A DNA stretch of 34,298 bases. Origin: RUG563 sp024681215. Lineage in GTDB: Bacteria; Bacillota; Clostridia; Christensenellales; Aristaeellaceae. The notes beneath the pieces are model-generated. The model did no database searches, was not told where the DNA came from, and saw only the letters and a list, made by a program, of their open reading frames with translations. The translations under genes were made by a program, and so were the position numbers. Shown in pieces: positions 7,006 to 13,755 of the stretch; within the stretch, counting starts at the first letter, position 1, and every line of letters begins with the position of its first letter. The DNA lies in assembly GCA_024681215.1 (NCBI GenBank), contig JAILBG010000006.1:1-34298 (forward strand), given 5' to 3'.

Positions 7006-7881
7006 ATGGCCATGGAAACGTCCTTTTCCAACGCCCAGCGGGCGGAGGTGCTGACCCAGGCGCTGCCCTACATCAAGCGCTACACCGGCAAGGTGGTGGT
7101 GGTGAAATACGGGGGCAACGCCATGGTGAACGAGCAGCTCAAGCAGCAGGTGATGGAGGATATCGTGCTGCTGTGGCTGATCGGGGTGAAGATCGTGCTG
7201 GTGCACGGCGGCGGCCCGGAGATCACGGAGCTTATGGACCGGCTGGGGAAGAAGCCGGAATTTGTGGACGGGCTGCGGGTCACCGACAGGGAAACGGTGG
7301 ATATCGTGCAGATGGTGCTAGCCGGAAAGGTGAACAAGACGCTGGTGAACCTGCTGGAAATGAAGGGCGGCAAGGCCATCGGCCTGTCCGGCATGGACGG
7401 GCGGCTGATCGAAGCGAAGGTGAAGGACGAAAGGCTGGGGTACGTGGGGGAAATCACGAAGATCCATATCAAGCCCGTCACGGACCTGCTGAATAACGGC
7501 TACATCCCCGTGGTGTCCACGGTGGGCTGCGATAAATCGGGCAACGCCTACAACATCAACGGCGACACCGCCGCGGCGCACATCGCCGGCGCCCTGAACG
7601 CGGAAAGGCTGATCCTGATGACGGACATTGCCGGGATCCTGCGGGATAAAAACGATCCCGCCACCTTGATCCCGGAGCTGACGCTGCCCCAGGCGGATGA
7701 GCTGCGACGGGAGGGCGTGATCTCCGGCGGCATGATCCCGAAGGTGGACTGCTGCGTGACGGCCATCCACGCCGGGGTAAAAAACGCGGTCATCATGGAC
7801 GGGCGGGTGCCCCATTCCATCCTGATGGAGCTTCTGACCAATGAAGGCGCCGGCACATGGATCCGGGGAGGACAGCAATGA
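7006..7881 (+). CDS. argB: Acetylglutamate kinase
   Basis: This enzyme phosphorylates N-acetylglutamate, the usual control point of arginine synthesis where ArgJ is used. The 291-residue protein shows VVVKYGGNAM (nucleotide site), LVHGGGPEI, LSGMDGRLIEA, NINGDTAAAHIA and GGMIPKVDCCV, all amino-acid-kinase family landmarks. An N-terminal helix of about 25 residues (NAQRAEVLTQALPYIKRYTG) precedes the first strand. Such a helix is found in the hexameric, arginine-inhibited form of the enzyme and is absent from the E. coli form, so feedback inhibition by arginine is likely. ATG 7006 is preceded by AAAGGAAGG; ATG 7012, two codons later, is an alternative start. The stop overlaps argD in an ATGA arrangement. 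Confidence 0.95.
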   Translation: MAMETSFSNAQRAEVLTQALPYIKRYTGKVVVVKYGGNAMVNEQLKQQVMEDIVLLWLIGVKIVLVHGGGPEITELMDRLGKKPEFVDGLRVTDRETVDIVQMVLAGKVNKTLVNLLEMKGGKAIGLSGMDGRLIEAKVKDERLGYVGEITKIHIKPVTDLLNNGYIPVVSTVGCDKSGNAYNINGDTAAAHIAGALNAERLILMTDIAGILRDKNDPATLIPELTLPQADELRREGVISGGMIPKVDCCVTAIHAGVKNAVIMDGRVPHSILMELLTNEGAGTWIRGGQQ

Positions 7882-9050
7882 CGATCATGGAAAAGGACGC
7901 CCAATACGTGGCACATACCTACAAACGGTTTCCGGTGGAGATCGTATCGGGGAAAGGCTCCCTGGTGCGGGACAGCCAGGGGAAGGAATATATCGACCTG
8001 GGCAGCGGCATCGCCGTCACGTCCTTCGGGATCGGGGATGAAGCGTGGAAACAGGCGGTGGCTGCCCAGATGGACCGGGTGCAGCACACTTCCAACCTGT
8101 ATTACACTTCGCCCTGCGCGGACCTGGCGGAAATGCTGTGCCGGCGCACGGGGATGAAAAAAGTGTTTTTCTGCAATTCCGGGGCGGAGGCCAACGAGTG
8201 CGCCATCAAGGCCGCCCGGAAATACGCCCAGGACCGGTACGGCCGGGAGCGCCATACCATCATTACCCTGAAAAACAGCTTCCACGGCCGCACGCTGACC
8301 ACCCTGGCCGCCACGGGGCAGGATCATTACCATGAGCTTTTTCAGCCCCTGACCCCGGGTTTCGTGCACGCGGAAGCCAACAATACCGCGGAACTGATCG
8401 CCCTGACGGAAAAGTATCCCACCGCGGGCATCCTGCTGGAGTGCGTGCAGGGGGAGGGCGGGGTGATCCCCCTGGAAAAGGATTACGTTCAGGCGGCGGA
8501 GAAGCTGTGCCGGGAGAAGGACATCCTGCTTCTGATCGACGAGGTGCAGACCGGCAACGGCCGCACCGGGGAGCTGTACGCCTACATGCATTATGGCGTG
8601 CAGCCGGACATCGTGTCCACCGCCAAGGGACTGGCGGGCGGGCTGCCCCTGGGGGCGGCGCTGCTGGGAGAAAAGGCGCAGGACGCGCTGGGGTACGGCG
8701 ACCACGGCTCCACCTTCGGGGGAAACCCCGTCTGCTGCGCCGGGGCCATCAGCATCCTGAGCAGGATCGACGAAGCGCTGCTGCGGGAGGTCCGGGAAAA
8801 GAGCGCGTATCTTTTCGGCCTGTTCACCGGCGCGCCGGGCATCCGGCAGGTGACGGGCCTGGGGCTGATGATCGGGCTGAAAACGGAAAAGCCGGCAGCG
8901 GAGGTGGTGGACGCCTGCCGGGCTGCGGGGGTACTGTGCCTGACGGCCAAGGATAAGGTGCGATTGCTGCCCGCGCTGAACATCCCCATGCCGCTGCTGC
9001 AGCAGGCGGCCGGGATCATTCTGGAGGCGTGCGCTCCGATCAAAGCATAA
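7878..9050 (+). CDS. argD: Acetylornithine aminotransferase
   Basis: This PLP-dependent class III aminotransferase converts N-acetylglutamate semialdehyde to N-acetylornithine with glutamate as amino donor. The 390-residue protein has the PLP lysine at K250 in STAKGLAGGLPLGA. Other family features are CNSGAEANECAIKAARK for phosphate and cofactor binding, KNSFHGRTL, and LLLIDEVQTGNGRTG with the cofactor-ring aspartate. ATG 7878 is used because GGGGAGG lies six bases upstream and the codon overlaps the argB stop by four bases. The sequence fits ArgD better than ornithine or GABA aminotransferases mainly because of the operon. No argF or carbamoyl-phosphate synthase follows here, so the operon makes acetylornithine and, through ArgJ, ornithine. 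Confidence 0.95.
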   Translation: MTIMEKDAQYVAHTYKRFPVEIVSGKGSLVRDSQGKEYIDLGSGIAVTSFGIGDEAWKQAVAAQMDRVQHTSNLYYTSPCADLAEMLCRRTGMKKVFFCNSGAEANECAIKAARKYAQDRYGRERHTIITLKNSFHGRTLTTLAATGQDHYHELFQPLTPGFVHAEANNTAELIALTEKYPTAGILLECVQGEGGVIPLEKDYVQAAEKLCREKDILLLIDEVQTGNGRTGELYAYMHYGVQPDIVSTAKGLAGGLPLGAALLGEKAQDALGYGDHGSTFGGNPVCCAGAISILSRIDEALLREVREKSAYLFGLFTGAPGIRQVTGLGLMIGLKTEKPAAEVVDACRAAGVLCLTAKDKVRLLPALNIPMPLLQQAAGIILEACAPIKA

Positions 9051-9083
9051 AATTTGTGACGAATCAGTGAATCCCGCTGTTCG

Positions 9084-9242
9084 TTGGCCGGCAGAAACAA
9101 TTATCACATCACCGCCCACGTTACCTGGAGCCAGGCGATCCTGGAAAGCTATTTCGGCGCTGAAGGCGGCGCGGAGGCCGACGAGGACTTCGGCGAGGAC
9201 GAGTTTGAAGAAGACGAAGACGAGGAGTATTTCGAGTTCTGA
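9084..9242 (+). pseudogene. Small acidic ORF after argD, possibly a gene remnant
   Basis: One frame between argD and the operon terminator runs open from 9060 to a TGA at 9240-9242. It contains no ATG or GTG codon; the only usual start is a TTG at 9084 without a clear ribosome binding site. From there it would encode about 52 residues, beginning AGRNNYHITAHVTWSQ and ending in a very acidic tail rich in Glu and Asp that closes EEYFEF. The sharp acidic composition suggests true coding sequence. The missing start suggests either the 3' end of a decayed gene or a non-standard start. The acidic, aromatic C-terminus is loosely like the tail of SSB, but no OB-fold is present. I do not recognise the family. 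Confidence 0.35.
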
Positions 9243-9260
9243 TCCGGAACCGTGACCTGA

Positions 9261-9298
9261 CCCCGCCGCGGGCGGCAAAGCCCCGGCGGGGTTTCTTT
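9261..9298 (+). terminator. Intrinsic terminator of the arginine operon
   Basis: An 8-bp stem (CCCCGCCG / CGGCGGGG) with a 15-base loop is followed by TTTCTTTC. It ends the arg transcript before alaX. Confidence 0.85.
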
Positions 9299-9311
9299 CT
9301 GCGCGGAATTG

Positions 9312-9320
9312 TGGTATGAT
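9312..9320 (+). promoter_or_regulatory. Extended -10 promoter element of the alanyl-tRNA editing gene
   Basis: TGG-TATGAT is an extended -10 sequence 27 bases upstream of the start codon. The -35 position overlaps the T-rich tail of the preceding terminator and is poor, as is usual for extended -10 promoters. Confidence 0.5.
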
Positions 9321-9346
9321 GGAAAAAACGCGCAGGAGGGCCCGGC

Positions 9347-10507
9347 ATGGAAAGGCTGTATTATGACGACGCATATCTGACGGCGTTCGACGCCAGGGTG
9401 ACCGCGGTGCGGGAGGACGGATGGATCGCCCTGGACCGCAGCGCTTTTTACCCCACCTCCGGGGGCCAGCCCCACGATACGGGAAGCCTGCGCTGGGACG
9501 GCGGAAGCGCCCGGGTGACGGACGTGGAAGCGGCGGACGGCGCCGTGTGGCACCGGACGGACGCGGCGCTGCGCCCCGGCACGGCGGTGCGCGGCGTCAT
9601 CGACTGGGACCGGCGATGGGATCATATGCAGCAGCACGCCGGGGACCATCTGCTGGCCGGCGCGGTATGGCAGACGCTGCAGGGCGTGACGGTGGGGCTG
9701 CATACCGGAATGGAGGACAGCAGCATCGATATCGAAATGCCCGGCGGACGCACCCGCCTGACGGATGCGGAAAGGGACGATCTGGAAACGCTGGTGAACC
9801 GGCGGGTGCAGCGGGACGACCCCATCCGCTGCTGGTTCCCTTCGGAAGAGGAATTGAAAACGCTGGCGCTGCGCAAGCGCCCCACGGTATCGGAGCATGT
9901 GCGGATCGTGGCGATGGGGGATTATGAAGCGGTGCCCTGCGGGGGCACGCATCCCAGTTCCACCGGGCAGATCGGGCCGGTGAAGATCCTGTCCGCCGCT
10001 CCGGCCCGGGGGCTGATGCGGCTGCGCTTCCTGGCGGGGATGCGGGCGGTCAGGTATTTCCAGGCGGCGGCAAGATCCGCGGAGAAAACGGCGGCGGCCC
10101 TGTCCGTCCCGGTGCCTGACGCGCCGGAAGCCCTGAAACGGGAAAGGGACGAACAGAAGGAAAAACGATCCGATCTGGAAAACCGGCTGCTGGCGGCGGC
10201 CCTGGAGGTGCTGCGCGGCAGAAAGCGGGGAAGCGTGTACGCCGGGCATCTGCCCTTTGCGGACGCCGCGCTGCTGGTGCGGGCCGCGGGGGAGCTGATC
10301 CGGGAAAAGGACGCCGTTGCGCTGCTTTCCTGCCCCGGAAAGGCGGGCAGGGCGATCGTATTTGCCCGGGGAGAAAACGTGGACGCGGACATGGCGGCGC
10401 TTCTGCGCCAATGCGGCGGCCGGGGCGGCGGAAAGCCGGATCTGGCCCAGGGCAGCGCGCCGGACGAAGGCGTGCTGGATCGGGCGGCGGCGCGCCTGCT
10501 TCCATAA
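9347..10507 (+). CDS. alaX: Alanyl-tRNA editing protein (AlaX type, with C-terminal DHHA1-like region)
   Basis: This 386-residue protein resembles the editing half of alanyl-tRNA synthetase and should hydrolyse Ser-tRNA(Ala) or Gly-tRNA(Ala) in trans. The N-terminal beta-barrel has RSAFYPTSGGQPHDTG. The zinc-site motif is H93-MQQ-H97-AGD-H101, of which H97 and H101 match the AlaX HxxxH. The second half of the site is C198-GGT-H202. After a charged helical region (residues 260-300) the C-terminus contains GGRGGGKPDLAQG, typical of the DHHA1 / C-Ala domain, which makes this the long AlaX form. AGGAGGG sits six bases before ATG 9347. It has its own promoter and is a single-gene unit facing a convergent gene. 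Confidence 0.9.
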   Translation: MERLYYDDAYLTAFDARVTAVREDGWIALDRSAFYPTSGGQPHDTGSLRWDGGSARVTDVEAADGAVWHRTDAALRPGTAVRGVIDWDRRWDHMQQHAGDHLLAGAVWQTLQGVTVGLHTGMEDSSIDIEMPGGRTRLTDAERDDLETLVNRRVQRDDPIRCWFPSEEELKTLALRKRPTVSEHVRIVAMGDYEAVPCGGTHPSSTGQIGPVKILSAAPARGLMRLRFLAGMRAVRYFQAAARSAEKTAAALSVPVPDAPEALKRERDEQKEKRSDLENRLLAAALEVLRGRKRGSVYAGHLPFADAALLVRAAGELIREKDAVALLSCPGKAGRAIVFARGENVDADMAALLRQCGGRGGGKPDLAQGSAPDEGVLDRAAARLLP

Positions 10508-10526
10508 AAAAGCCCCCCGGCGGGGG
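10506..10526 (-). terminator. Intrinsic terminator of the small zinc-ribbon gene
   Basis: A CCCCC-GCCG-GGGGG hairpin on the minus strand is followed, after GC, by six T residues. In the plus direction it is followed by AAAAAC, so it mainly serves the minus strand gene. Confidence 0.7.
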
Positions 10527-10546
10527 AAAAACAAACGCGGGCGGCG

Positions 10547-10774
10547 TCAGCTTTGGCCTTTTTCCATGGTGTCTGCGTGGATATCGAAGGCGGCGGAGGA
10601 GCGCAGGGGCGTTTCGTCCTCCCGCAGCGCCCGCACCTGTTCCCGGGTAAGCGCGGTGCCGGTGCCCTGGCAGGCGTAGCAGCGGTACAGGCATTGGGGG
10701 CACACGCAGGCGTTGTCCTTTTCGGAATGGACCATCCAGGTTTCTTCCTCGCAATGGGGGCAGTGGCAGCGCAT
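10547..10774 (-). CDS. Small CxxC-rich putative zinc-binding protein
   Basis: This 75-residue protein has cysteines in four pairs: C5-P-H-C8 and C25-P-Q-C28 are zinc-ribbon knuckles. C32-Y-A-C35-Q-G-T-G39 matches the CxxCxGxG repeat of the DnaJ zinc finger. The C-terminal 35 residues are charged and helical, without recognisable features. The start is well supported because GAGGTGAT lies five bases before the ATG. It also has its own promoter and terminator, so it is a real monocistronic gene between convergent alaX and a divergent membrane-protein operon. Function is unknown. Binding of nucleic acid or an unfolded partner through a zinc module is a reasonable guess. Confidence 0.8.
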   Translation of the reverse strand: MRCHCPHCEEETWMVHSEKDNACVCPQCLYRCYACQGTGTALTREQVRALREDETPLRSSAAFDIHADTMEKGQS

Positions 10775-10804
10775 GGGATCACCTCGGTTCGGCTTCGTGC
10801 GTCC

Positions 10805-10834
10805 AGTATAGCACGGAGCGAGGGGATCTGTAAA
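10805..10834 (-). promoter_or_regulatory. Putative sigma-A promoter of the small zinc-ribbon gene
   Basis: On the minus strand TTTACA (10829-10834), an 18-base spacer and TATACT (10805-10810) lie about 30 bases before the start codon. Confidence 0.55.
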
Positions 10835-10855
10835 GCGCCGGGCGTGGCCCGCCGG

Positions 10856-10884
10856 TTGCCATTTTGGGAAGGATTGGATATAAT
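10856..10884 (+). promoter_or_regulatory. Sigma-A promoter of the GT-C / GtrA operon
   Basis: TTGCCA (10856-10861), a 17-base spacer and TATAAT (10879-10884) precede the membrane protein gene by 33 bases. Confidence 0.7.
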
Positions 10885-10917
10885 AGCTCTGTTGAAATGT
10901 AGTGTGGAGGAACGGGT

Positions 10918-12990
10918 ATGCTGGCCGTGTTCTATTTTGCGGTATACGTGGGCTGCGGGCTCATGATCGTGCGCTTCCTGCTGCCGGGAAAGGCCCCGGC
11001 GGTGCGGGCCTGGCTGGGCGCGTGCCTGGGCTGCGCGCTGATGATGTGGCTGCCGGCCCTGTTGGCGTTTGTCTTCCGTTTTTCGGTGACGGCCCATATT
11101 TTTGCGCTGGCGCTGCTGGGGCTGCTTACGGCGGCGGCCTGGTTTTTCAGGGCGGAGCGCCCGCTGCGTCCCCTGGGGGACGAGGACCGGGCGCTGATCA
11201 AAACCCTGCTGTGGGTGGCGCTGCCCCTGACGCTGATCGGGGCGTACCTGCAATGGACCCATATCCTCTGCCCGGCGGCGGACGGATCGCTGCATGCGGG
11301 GCAGAGCACCTACGGGGACCTGCCGCTGCACCTGGCCATTGCCACCGGCGCCCGGAACGCCGCGTTCCCCATGGATTACAGCATCCTGCCGGGGCAGAGG
11401 CTGGCCTATCCCTTCCTGGCGGACACCTTTGCCACCAGTTTTATGCTGCTGGGCGCGTCCCTGCGGTTTTCGATGGTGTTTACCGGCACGGTGCTCATGG
11501 CGCTCACCTTTTCCGGCTACTGCATCCTGGCCAGCCGTATGGCGGAAAGCCGGAAGGGCGCGGTGCTGGCGGCGCTGCTGTTTTTCTTGAACGGCGGGCT
11601 GGGCTTCCTGTATATGGTGGACATGCAGGGCGCGGTGCTGGGAGAGGCGGGGCCTTATTACGGCGCCATGGGAAACAATCAGCTCCAGAGCGCATCCGGG
11701 CTGTGGGAACGGATCGGGATCGTGCTCAACGGCTGGTATCAGACCCCGGCGAACCATCAGGAATTCGCCACCTACAACCTGCGCTGGAGCAATGTGATCG
11801 CGGATATGATGGTGCCCCAGCGCACCACCCTGGCGGGCTGGGCCCTGGTGCTCCCCTGCCTGTATCTGCTCTATGATCTGCTGCGGCCCCGGGAAAGCTG
11901 GGGGCTGACCCTGGACAAAGGCGGGGACGGGCCGACGGCGGTGTTCCGGCGGCGGAAAACGGACGCGCGCCAGGCAGCCCTGCTGGGCGTTCTGGCCGGA
12001 ATGCTGCCCATGGTGAACACCCACTGCTTCCTGGCATTGGGCCTGTGCAGCACGGGATGGATGGCCTGGGATCTGATCCATAGCCGCCGCCAAAGGAAAG
12101 CGGCCCTCCTGTTCTGGGTGCTGTACGGCGGTATCGCCGTGGCCCTGGCCGCGCCCCAGCTGTTCACCTGGACCTTCGGCCAGGCGGTCGGGAACAAGAG
12201 CTTCCTGCAGTTTCATTTCAACTGGGTCAACAATACCGGGAACGGCCTGCGGGACGGATACCTGTGGTTTTACATCAAAAACATCGGGCTGCCCTTCGTC
12301 CTGATCCTGCTGTCGCTGCTGGAAAAGAATGAAAAGCGGCGGTTCATCGCCAGCGGCGCGTTCGTGATCTTCCTGCTGGCGGAGTTCATTCAGTTTCAGC
12401 CCAACGAATACGACAATAACAAGCTGTTCTATATCTGGTACATGCTCTGCGCGGTGCTGGCGGCGGATTACGCCTTCGCGCTGTTGGACCGGCTCAGGGG
12501 GCTGCGCGCCAGGCCCGTGATCGCCGGGATCATGTGCGTCCTGTTCTTCTCCACCGGCGTTTTGGCGGTGGCCCGGGAAATGGTGACCGACGAATATCAT
12601 TTTTCCAAAGCGGACGCGGATGCGGCGGCCTGGGTGGAGCAGACGACGGAAGAGGACGCGGTGTTCCTCACCGGGGATCAGCATATCAATTTCGTTTCCA
12701 GCCTGGCGGGGCGGCGCATCGTCTGCGGGCCGGACACCTGGCTGCTCTATCACGGCTACGATCTGGCGGACCGGCACGCGGAGGTGGAACGCTTCTATAC
12801 CGATCCCATAGGAAACGGGGAGATCGTGGAAAAATACGGCGTGTCGTACATCGTCGTTTCAAATCAGGAATGGGGAAAATATCCCGTGAATACCGCCGCC
12901 CTGGACGCCCTGTACGCCCTCGCGTACGACCGGGACGGGATCCGGATCTACCAGGTGCTCCCGGACGCGCCGGAGGAAGGCAATGGTTAG
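10918..12990 (+). CDS. Large integral membrane protein, probable GT-C-fold glycosyltransferase
   Basis: The 690-residue protein has about twelve hydrophobic segments, starting with three close together (residues 1-22, 31-53, 59-77) and one at 93-111. A large extracytoplasmic loop follows, with G133-D134-LPLH138 and a conserved-looking stretch up to YPFLADTFATSF. A last soluble domain of about 110 residues (from 575) contains AAAWVEQTTEEDAVFLTG and ends in RIYQVLP. This layout, with an acidic residue in the first long loop, is that of polyprenyl-phosphate-sugar dependent GT-C enzymes. The downstream GtrA homologue, a family linked to transfer of lipid-linked sugars, supports that reading. ATG 10918 has GGAGG eight bases upstream. 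The acceptor and sugar are unknown, and a named family could not be assigned by eye. Confidence 0.7.
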   Translation: MLAVFYFAVYVGCGLMIVRFLLPGKAPAVRAWLGACLGCALMMWLPALLAFVFRFSVTAHIFALALLGLLTAAAWFFRAERPLRPLGDEDRALIKTLLWVALPLTLIGAYLQWTHILCPAADGSLHAGQSTYGDLPLHLAIATGARNAAFPMDYSILPGQRLAYPFLADTFATSFMLLGASLRFSMVFTGTVLMALTFSGYCILASRMAESRKGAVLAALLFFLNGGLGFLYMVDMQGAVLGEAGPYYGAMGNNQLQSASGLWERIGIVLNGWYQTPANHQEFATYNLRWSNVIADMMVPQRTTLAGWALVLPCLYLLYDLLRPRESWGLTLDKGGDGPTAVFRRRKTDARQAALLGVLAGMLPMVNTHCFLALGLCSTGWMAWDLIHSRRQRKAALLFWVLYGGIAVALAAPQLFTWTFGQAVGNKSFLQFHFNWVNNTGNGLRDGYLWFYIKNIGLPFVLILLSLLEKNEKRRFIASGAFVIFLLAEFIQFQPNEYDNNKLFYIWYMLCAVLAADYAFALLDRLRGLRARPVIAGIMCVLFFSTGVLAVAREMVTDEYHFSKADADAAAWVEQTTEEDAVFLTGDQHINFVSSLAGRRIVCGPDTWLLYHGYDLADRHAEVERFYTDPIGNGEIVEKYGVSYIVVSNQEWGKYPVNTAALDALYALAYDRDGIRIYQVLPDAPEEGNG

Positions 12991-13246
12991 GCGGTTTTTG
13001 CAGTACTCCCTGGATCATAACCGGCCCGTCCGGGTGCTGTTCGCTTCCGCCATGAAGTATAAGAACATCACCGTGGTGCTGCTGGAGGGAGACGCCGTTT
13101 CCTATCTGACCGCCGGGCGGAAAACGCCCCTGCAGGCGGACGTCGGCGATATCCTGTCCGCCTCCTATGCCCGGGGAGACGACGGGGACACCCTGCGCCA
13201 TATGATGCAGGATTACGAAAAGCAGAACCGGCGGGAGGAGGAATGA
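12983..13246 (+). CDS. Small conserved-looking protein of unknown function
   Basis: The 87-residue protein starts MVRRFLQYSLDHNRPVRVLF and has a pattern of alternating hydrophobic strands (VRVLFAS, ITVVLLEGD, AVSYLTAG). It ends in a charged helical tail (MMQDYEKQNRREEE). It overlaps the GT-C gene by eight bases and the GtrA gene by four (ATGA), so it is tightly coupled to both. The strand-rich start is faintly like an SH3- or WYL-type barrel, but I would not name a family. Its position suggests a cytoplasmic accessory of the glycan-transfer module. Confidence 0.65.
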   Translation: MVRRFLQYSLDHNRPVRVLFASAMKYKNITVVLLEGDAVSYLTAGRKTPLQADVGDILSASYARGDDGDTLRHMMQDYEKQNRREEE

Positions 13247-13704
13247 CGGCCATGCAGGAAAAGGGAAGGCTGCGGGAAGCGCTGCGTTTCCTGCTCACGG
13301 GCGGCGCGTGCTTCCTGGTGGAGTTCGCGTGCCTGGTGCTCCTCAGGGACAAAATGGGCCTGGACACCCTGGCCGCTGTGCCCATCGCGTTCCTGATCTC
13401 GGTGATCCTCAATTACGTGCTGTGCGTGATCTGGGTGTTCAAAGGCGCGAAGGACCAGGGGAACGCCGCTAAAGCCGCGTTCCTGATCACCAGTGTGATG
13501 GGGCTTTTGCTCAACGAAGGGCTGATGTACCTGTTCCGCTTGCTTTTTGGGGAGGACGGGCGGCTGTTCACGGTTTTTGGGTTCGCCGTGACCATGTACA
13601 TGGTGAACAAGGCGCTGTCCACCATGATCGTGATGATCTGGAATTATTTCACCAAGCGGGCCGTGCTGAAACGCGGCTTTCCGGCCGGGAAGAAAAGCGG
13701 CTGA
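13243..13704 (+). CDS. GtrA-like membrane protein
   Basis: This 153-residue protein has four predicted membrane helices, at about residues 14-33, 44-66, 73-97 and 108-135. Sequence landmarks include RFLLTGGACFLVEFACL, SVILNYVLCVIWVFK and MVNKALSTMIVMIWNYFTKR, which match the GtrA/DPMS family pattern. GtrA proteins are associated with flipping or delivering polyprenyl-linked sugars to glycosyltransferases that modify O-antigen, teichoic acid or arabinogalactan. The start at 13243 overlaps the previous stop as ATGA, with GGAGG just upstream; ATG 13252 is an alternative. Together with the GT-C protein it forms a complete-looking surface glycan decoration pair. Confidence 0.85.
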   Translation: MTAMQEKGRLREALRFLLTGGACFLVEFACLVLLRDKMGLDTLAAVPIAFLISVILNYVLCVIWVFKGAKDQGNAAKAAFLITSVMGLLLNEGLMYLFRLLFGEDGRLFTVFGFAVTMYMVNKALSTMIVMIWNYFTKRAVLKRGFPAGKKSG

Positions 13705-13755
13705 AGATGGGCCGCGGGCTCGATGCAATAAATAAACAAGGAGGAAGAACGGGCC

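Noticed and set aside
6734..7206. Minus-strand ORFs across the argJ-argB gap with repeated peptides (PLNQGA, PGNHSPGT)
   Set aside because: They are translations of the hairpin repeat and have no ribosome binding site; the repeated peptides simply mirror the DNA repeat.
9922..12777. Very long minus-strand ORF opposite alaX and the GT-C gene
   Set aside because: It is antisense to two well-supported genes and a terminator. Its composition (Pro, Arg, Gln, His rich) is the usual shadow of GC-rich coding DNA.
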